64,000 bases of DNA from Liolophura sinensis. Its lineage: Eukaryota; Mollusca; Polyplacophora; Chitonida; Chitonidae. The notes beneath the pieces were generated by a model. That model was not told the origin of the DNA. It worked only from the letters and a program-made list of their open reading frames with translations, and made no database searches. Positions 52,301 to 61,300 of the stretch are shown here, in pieces; within the stretch, counting starts at the first letter, position 1, and each line of letters opens with the position of its first letter. A program made the translations under genes and the position numbers. Location: the NCBI RefSeq assembly GCF_032854445.1, contig NC_088301.1:24908402-24972401 (forward strand), written 5' to 3'.

Positions 52301-55300
52301 CTGTGGTAGTCCTGACCACAGTTGGACCAGTGACGTCATATAAGGTTTTTGCTACTTAACACACATTAGACTGCTACATTTCATCATTCAAAATGCATAT
52401 ACATATAGATCTATGAATGCATTCGTTAATTTGACCTTAAAACAAATTATTTCAGACATAAAGAATATATGTGATGTAATTGATTAATTCTGGGTCCCAA
52501 CAGACCACCATAGAATCTGATCTTTTAACACAATTTTACTCGGTTAGAAAAATTCTAAAAAAATACCCAAATATATACCCAATTATTTTCATTGTCTTTC
52601 ATCTGATATATGCTTTATTTTAGTGTGCTCTTTGCTTTTAAAGGAGAACGCCATGACAGAAGCTACAACTTGCTAAAAGTTACCAACAGAAATTCTTTTG
52701 AGACCATAACTTTATGCGCAAAGCCACTATACATCAGAAGAAAAACATATTTAAATCCACCCACGCTACTCACTCAAGTATGCAGCCGCCATTATATAGC
52801 CAGAATGATGACGTCAAGGTGTTTTTCCATCAAAGTAAACATAAACTATGTGATTAAATCAATGCTGATTATGTATGGTATTGCATTAACAGTGCCGATC
52901 AAAGCTGTCCCCAAACTATTTTCATCCATGTTTTTAGAATTTTTGGCCACGTCATAAAAATCATATAAGGCAGGATAAAATAAAGTGGCTTTTCGGACCC
53001 AAATCTTTCTGATGCCACGTCACATCACTTTTTTTTCACAAGGTTTTACTCGTCAACGGAACGTATTTCTGATTGCAATGTTTTAACGTTCGCCAAAAAC
53101 CACTTGTCTTCCACCAGTATGGTGTACGTATATGAATATTCATGTTCAGGAAAGTTTGCAAGTAACTTGGCTAAGGTCGGTGGTTTACAACAGGTACTCT
53201 GGTTTTCTCCACCAATAACACTAACCCATATGGTATCAGGTAAAAAACCTTCAGTTTTTAATCAAACAAATAAATCAAATAAATAATCAAACAAATAAAT
53301 CAAATAAATAAATCAAACAAATAAATCAAATAATAAATCAAATAAATTCAGGCATTCACTTGTTGGAATCCATCTGTTCAGTAATGCTGTAATTTGTTTT
53401 TGGCAGTTTACTTTGAAAAGTTTTGTGCGCATGAATTTCCAAACACGGAAGTGACTATAAACACAAATGCAATGTTTAACATTTACTTTAAATGTCTTTT
53501 CTCCAATTTTTTTTTCAGATGACCACTCCCGTGTTGTTTTAGAACATCGGGGGACCAGTGACAAATCAGATTACATAAACGCCTCTTACATCGACGTAGA
53601 TCAAATATTAGTGATTAAGAACAATTTAAATATAATATATACAGTTGTAGTTTGCTTTAATTTTAAAACTTAATCTATCGTTTTCTTGCCTTATCTTTAT
53701 CACAATCAGTAAATCTACCGTACAAGCCTATATGTTCGTTTATCTGACGCCTACTGTATATTTTTTATTTGCGCTTACCTTTTCTGAACCCTTATTTTTA
53801 CGCCTATTACCCTGTCTTTCCTCTTATTTAAATTTACCTTATCTTAACCCTTATTCTACGCCGCCTATACTCTGTCTTTCCCCTTGTTAACTTAACCTCA
53901 TCTTAACCCTTATTCTACGCCTCTACATTGTCTTTCTCCGTATTTATGCTTAAGTTATGTAAGCCCTTATTCCACGACTATTACCCTGTCTTCTCCTTAT
54001 TTAAGCTTACTTTATATCTTTAGCCCTTATTCTACGCCTAATGCCCTGTCCTTTACCCTTATCTAAGCTTACGTTATCTTAACCCTTATTCTACACCTAT
54101 GCCCTATCTTCCCACTTATTTAAGTTTACCTTTATCCTAGCCCTTATTCTACGCCTCATACCCTGCCTTTACCCTTATTTAAGCTTACCCTAATTTTGGG
54201 GACACCTGGTGTCCTCATTTTAGCTCATATTTATGTAATTGTAGCAGGAATATTGAGCTTCTCTTCCTCACATGACTAGACCCATCCAAATCAACAACAT
54301 ACTCATATCTTTACTTTTCCAAATGGCTGGTAAAGAAATGTATTATTCTACTTTCATCACTTCTAATATCTGTCTAAAAAACTAGAACAAATAGGGTACT
54401 TTACCTATACTCGTATTCCACGCCTAAATCCTGTCTTTCCCCTTATTTAAGCTTACCTTATGTTAGCCCTTGTTCTACGCCTATACCCCGTTTTCCTCTT
54501 ATTTAAGCTTACCTTATCTTAGCCCTTATTCTACGCCTATACCCCACCTTTACCTTATTTAATCTTACCTTATCTTAGCCCTTATTCTACGCCAATTCCA
54601 TGTCTTCCCTTTATTTAAGCTCACCTTATCTTAGCCCTTATTCTACGCCTATACCCCACCTTTCCCCTTATTTAGGCTTATGTTATGTTAGCCCTTATTC
54701 TACACCCATACCCTGTCTTTCCCTTTATTTAAGCTTACCTTATGTTAGCTCTTATTCTATGCCTATACCGTGTCTTTTCCCTTATTTAAGCCCGTATATC
54801 TTTATTTTTTACCGCCCCGTGATGTACACATTACTTCCAGTCAAATACAAAAAAAAGTGCTTCAAATAGTTTAAATAAGACTATAAAGGAGATTTATTAT
54901 TAGACAAAGTCCTTTTATGGCACGTAAAATTTCTGAGTATACCCCGTAACTGTCTATAATTTAAAGTATTGATATACATTTCCCTTCAGGGATACAAGAA
55001 ACCAAAGAATACATCGCCTCCCAAGGTAAATAGTTCTTACAATGCATGTAATGTTATAATCTTGACTTTTTTCGGTTTTTTGGTGGTTTGTGTAAACGTT
55101 ACATTGGAAATGATTTCTCACGATTAATGTACTGTAAGGTCCATTATGGTTGACGCCTAATATGGGAATGTCAGTTTCAACGTGTATATATTCTAATCCA
55201 CAGAATGCCTGATGTGACGTCAAACATATCTTGGTTGACTGTGTTAACATTGTTTAAGTTCCGCAAAAGTTCAACATTCGTCTTAATATACCAATTATTT

Positions 55301-58300
55301 GACAGCCTTCGTTATATTTATATGCTACTGGTCTATATCATAAAATATTGGTCTTCGTTGCAACCGTCAGCCCAATGAGATTGCGTCTTCGAATCCAGCT
55401 CTCGATGTTTCTGCCACTGTTTTAAGGTCAAGAGTTCCGTGGTTTACCCCGGACACTCCGGTCCCCGCTACCCATAGACACAACCGCCGTCATATCAGTG
55501 ACAAATTCTTGAGTATGGCGTTAAATGTCGTCCGATCAATACTTAAGGCAGAAGACAATACTCTCGGTATGTATAAAACTTTGTTTTCAATGTCTGGATG
55601 TGCCATACCTTCATACACTGTTTCTATTCGTCTCCACAGGGCCTACTGATCTCATTATAAACGACTTCATGCGCATGATCTGGGAGCAGGATGTTGGGAC
55701 AGTTGTCATGGTGACTAATTTGACCGAAGAAACAAAAGTAAATCTCAAACAAATGTTGTTGTCCTCGCCACTTTGTTAATTCATCTTAGTTAACCAAGAA
55801 AACCTGCGGTCAGAGTAATTCCACAATAACTTATCCTTTTTTCGATTCTTTTAGTTTTGTTTTCTTGCTAAACTTTGGCAATGTGTACTACATATTAGAT
55901 CGCTGAAGGTAAGCCCTGAACCCAACCAACCTTACATCACTGCCACCACTAGCAAATTTTGTACAGAAGTCTTGGACAACGCCAAGGTCACTGGTGTCAC
56001 AGTGATGAGGCAGAAAGTGAAGTCAGGAAACACAAAAAGCTAGATTTCAACCTATTTTGTTTCTAACAATACCTTATATAAATGCACTCTCTTTTATATA
56101 AAATATTCACAATATTATTCTAACCAACACGTGACTCAATTTTATTGATGAATGCTGATTAAGTAGTTCCGTGCGAGGACACCAATGGTGATACCAAGCC
56201 TAAACAAGCCTACATGCCTTGCACAGCCTCCGGAGGTCCAGCTTCTAGTGGCGGGAGTGATGTGAAGCGAGCGAAGAGAGCGGCACATCCGCTATAAGGA
56301 GTATGGAACCCAACACACACACACACACACACAGCCAGTCAGAATGTCTGTGTCATAAGAAACATATTCTTGAATAAACGTTAAAAAACTGTTGATATAA
56401 ATTAATGAAAAAAGACAACTGATGTGTTGCAATTTCTATACTTTCTGTGTTATTCCGTTACGTCATAGAAAAAGTGTAACCAGTACTGGCCTAATGAAGG
56501 TTCCGTACAAATTGGTGTCATTGAGGTGGCCATCGTTGACAAGGAGGTTTATGCGAACTACACAATCAGAACACTGGTGCTGACTCACACTAAGGTAAGG
56601 CAATAAGACACTACATGCAGAATAGCGGGTAAAAGCATAGAAGCGACGACAGTGTGGTATGTTGACGACAAATGGTCACACGTAACCCCTTGTCGCTTTA
56701 TCTCAAGATTTTTACTATAACTCTTCACGTAAATACGTAAATAGCTGCAACCTACAAGTCACCTAGCACTATGGCTTAAACCGAATTAGGTACACAAAAT
56801 ACAAGGATGTTAGTGACATTTTTAAATTATTAGAGTCGCGTACTCTACAGTCTCTATCGGTAGGCTAACTCAAATCTACATCGTCTCGACTTATTCGTCT
56901 AAAACGTTAGCTTGCAGACTTAATTCGCAGTGCTTGGTATGACTATCTTGATCAAAATCAGATGAATTCTGCCATGGCATAGTTCCTTAGCAAAGTTTTA
57001 TCGATTTACAAACGGTTTTATGATTAAGCGTTTTGTATTATAAGAACTGATCATATATTTGCTTAAAGTGAAAATGAAACTTCAACCCTCTTCCATTTTT
57101 CCCCGAGCCATTGGTACGTAACTACATATATTTTTCGGTCATTACCATATGATCATACCGTAAAGACATGTGCTACTCACCTGATATGGATGTCTCCTTC
57201 ATGTAGATGGATAATAAAACAAAGATGCTTAAGCAGTTCCACTTCACGGCCTGGCCAGACCATGGCGCTCCGTCCGACGCCACCGAGCTTCTAGACTTCC
57301 GGGACAAAGTTCTGGAGTACAGATCAGCTTTACCTGGACCGATTGTTGTCCATTGCAGGTTCGTCTTTCCAGCTGTACACATTTAACCTGATTCAAACTA
57401 GATCCCATTCATCTATCTCTTGTGTTCACAGGACTGCAAAAATAGTAAGCTACCAGGTCACATATGATTGGAGAAGTATAAAATATACAGGTGCAATTTA
57501 TTTCGTACACAAACCTTAACCGACTGATTTTAATATCATGTTTTAATTTCACGAGTACAACTTGCTCAACCATTCAAACTATCCCAGGATCCCGTGTTTC
57601 AAAGCGACGCCCGTAAAGTTCTATGATGACGTCGCTTTTTGATGTTTTTGACCATATTGCCGAAACATAAGTCTTACTGAGAATACGGGTATGTTTACCA
57701 AAATCGTCATGTCGAGAATAGTCTTGGGTCGTCTTTTGTGCCTCTACTCATAAGGCCCGTTCTCACGGTGCGATTTGTAATACCAACTTATAGCATATAA
57801 CCGTCATTCGAACAGTCGAATCGTTCCGATTTGCATCGCATTCACCGGGTTGTGAGCTAGTCGAGAGAAATGGAGGAAGCTTTATTTTTATGTTACAAAT
57901 CGAATGCATTGACCAATCAAATCGCATGCACCGTGAGGACGGTCCTTTCAGTTTTGTGGACGTTAAATATACTTTGCCTTTGTTGGAACAGTGCTGGAAT
58001 CGGACGTACCGGGACGTTCATAGCTCTGGACTACCTGATCAACCAGGCTAAGGAGGAAGGCGTTGTCGATGTGCTGTCCTGTGTGATGGCTTTAAGACAA
58101 CAGCGGGTCAACATGGTGCAGACACAGGTATTGTAACCGTCTAAAGTCAATGATCTAACTGTATTTACATGAACAGTTAGAATGAACCCCTAAACCAGGA
58201 TTCTACTGGTGGACTTTGGAACCCCCGAGGCATGGCCCCTTTGCATATTGTTTTAATGGGTTTGTATATTAAATGCGATGACATTACAGTATTTTGAGTA

Positions 58301-61300
58301 ATTCAAGACCATGGTCCGAGACCTCGGTCTAAGGGTAGCTTATATATATTGATTCGCGGGGACCACTGGCCACCCTTAGCCCGAGAGCGATGTGGACCCG
58401 ATTCCGGCATAATGCTTACAGAGAGCTACCCCCTCGTTCAATTCCGATGCATGCGCGTTAGATTCGTCCTCAATACACATAAAACATGGCAATTCTGAAA
58501 GCTAAAATATTTACGCACATTTTTCCACAATCGCTACTTGCCTTTACATCATCATTCTCCTGTAAATCTTAGCCGAAGTCGAAAATAAACTCATATTTAG
58601 CAAGTCTCCACGCGCTATCATATTTATAAAATCTGAGTCAGCGAGGCGCACATGCGCAGCAGCGGTGGAGCTTTCCGTGAAATTTAGAATGGAACGGGTG
58701 CAGAAGAAAAGCCCTCTCTTGTTTTTAACTGCAGACTTAATTTGACAGTTCGCGCAAACTGTGGGATCTGGGATCATTCTGCTCCACAGCCTTCAATCAA
58801 TTTCGAATTCGCGCCTCCGCAGTCACAAGGCTTTCTGTCCGTCAAAACTGACAGCCAGCTGATCAAAACAAAGTTATGTCGTGAAAGGTCAAACACGTAT
58901 GCGCGGGGAGGAGCAATCCAATGGTCATGATGTCGACACGGCATGTGGGCGTATGTCACAACTGTGAATTATCTTGGATTTACTGGTCGTGAAGGCTAGG
59001 GAATGTGGAAAAAAATTAACAGAGGAACAGAGAATGTCTCGGTGAACATAAGATATTGGAGTTTTGCCCGGTTAATGCATGTATTGGTGCATTTTTGCTG
59101 CCCGGAGTTTCTCCGCACTGAGCCCTTCTTAAATACCTGGAAGGCTCCTCTGCTGTGATCTACGATTAACCTCATAATAAAAGATCACAGCCGAGATTCT
59201 TGGCTATTGTAGACCAGTGACGTATAATATATTGCAGTGGACATCGCTCTATGTTTTTTTTACATTATTCTACCTATGTCATGACGCTAGGGGGCTACTA
59301 TTTAAGCATTTACATGAACAGTTAAAATAAAAAAACCTAAAAGCGGTAGGCCTAAACTGACAAAAGGAAGTATTTCATCATTGACGTGTTACCATGTGCC
59401 AGTTATCACACTGTCGTCGCTGCTCAAGTTTTACACCCTATTTTATAAGTCGTTTATTAAATTGCAAATATAATCCATGCTGGAAAGTATAATGATAGGT
59501 TTCACAGTTAAAGGAATATGTGTGAAACTAGGATATTGGATGGTGTCTTTTTCACGTTCCTGTTGTTTACGTGACTGGAGATTTAATGTTTATGTCGAAT
59601 CCGAAAACATTAAGTCGGTCATCACGAAGTCTCCTTGTGGCAAGACGATCTCAGTGAATGAGTCACAGAAACACAATGCTAAAGCAACCGGACATGACGC
59701 CACATCCAATAACAGTACATCTACCGTCATGCTGAACGTCAATGGCGGAATTGCTCCTATGCGCTCATTATTAAGCTGTGTTACAATATGGCCGTACGTG
59801 TGAAGGTCAGTCAGCAGCCTTTGGATGGTTGTGGGTTTCCTCCGGACTCTGCCCGGTTTCCTCCCACGATAATGCTGGTGAAATATTCTTGAGTACGGCG
59901 TAAAACACCAATCAAATAAGTAAATAAATACAATATGCCTCACTGTGTTATTGTCTTTTTTCACATTAAAAACTGTTCACAAGATGTCAATGTTTATACA
60001 GTCTCAGAGCTGGATAATTGAGACATTAAATTCACCGTAAGTCCATTGTCAAATTTTGAAAATTATTACATTCTATTAAATAAATACCTAAGACTTCCTC
60101 CTGTGTTAACTAGGAACAGTACGAGTTTCTACACAAAGCTCTGGGGGAAGCCTTGAAACTGAGCGACAGTTCTATTCCCGCCGTGAACTTTGCCACTGTG
60201 TACTCTGACCTTTGCACTGTCGACCCCATAACTGGACAATCCAAAATGGCCGAACAGTTTGAGGTATGTTGCAAAACGTGACACAAAAGAAGGAATGAAA
60301 AAGACTTAAATAAGCACTTGCTTCCACACCTCTCATATATCCGTAGGTTGTAGATCCGTAATAAAAACTCACATTCCATCAGTTGTGACAGGAAGTTCTT
60401 ATGCAATGGCTATTGTATAGCGGCCAAATCTTGTTGCAAGACAATTTAATAAAACAAAAAGTTTGTGAAAATAATGGGTTGCACTTTTTAGTAAGGAAGA
60501 AAAAGTAATAACAGATCTTTACACAGACAATCACATCTCCGTTTAAAACCATAATTGAGTCCCATTCTTTTGCTGACTGTTTGCGTTGCATAAAATCACC
60601 ATTATTATTCATTCATATTATCGCTTCAGATTCTCCAAGAACTTTCGCAGTCCGTAGACAAGATAAAAGTGGAAGCAGCCAGACACCCGGACAACATTAG
60701 TAAGAATAGATACTCCCAGTTTTTAGCAGGTGAGTCATTTCGTGGCCAGTTGTCGCCTGGTGTAATATATACAGGAATTTGCAACTGAGTTACAGTGTCA
60801 AATAACATCGCTGAATAAACCCTTAGAAATATTCTAAAATGCTATTAACAGTAACATTCTTTACGAATGATCCCATATGGACCACGTTCTAACTTTATGC
60901 TAATTTAGAATGGCAATATTCCATGTGTTTCCATGGCAATTTAAACCTACGAATCTTTGCGGATCAGAGCCGTGGAGTGTGTTTTGCAAAGCAATAGGAG
61001 GCAAAGTTGACCATGGAAACACATGTTAAACATGTATGTTGCCACGGTAGTTTAAATCAATTTTTCCCCACAGGTACAGGGTGCTAGCTACATAAGAGTG
61101 TGTCAGACATTTTAGAGGTCCGTGTCCAGTCCCATCGAGGTCAAGCTGAAATGATTTGAAAACTGACAATTTTGGTATAAGCCAGGATTACTCAAGTAAT
61201 CGTCAGTGGTATCTCAAAAATCACGTGTGACTTAAGGGACATATCTGGATTTTTTTTGGAAAGGCACTTTATCAAGCCAACACTGTAAATATGACCCCAT

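Noticed and set aside
53262-53345. AAATAAATC-rich run as a SINE tail
   Set aside because: No SINE body is attached on either side; treated as low-complexity sequence.
54600-54869. Frame with [12 protein letters not shown] repeats
   Set aside because: By-product of array 6.
61067-61090. Possible extra RPTP exon after the acceptor-like CCCCACAG
   Set aside because: Exons 23 and 24 already join in phase and give a continuous D2 sequence; a stop follows after a few codons.
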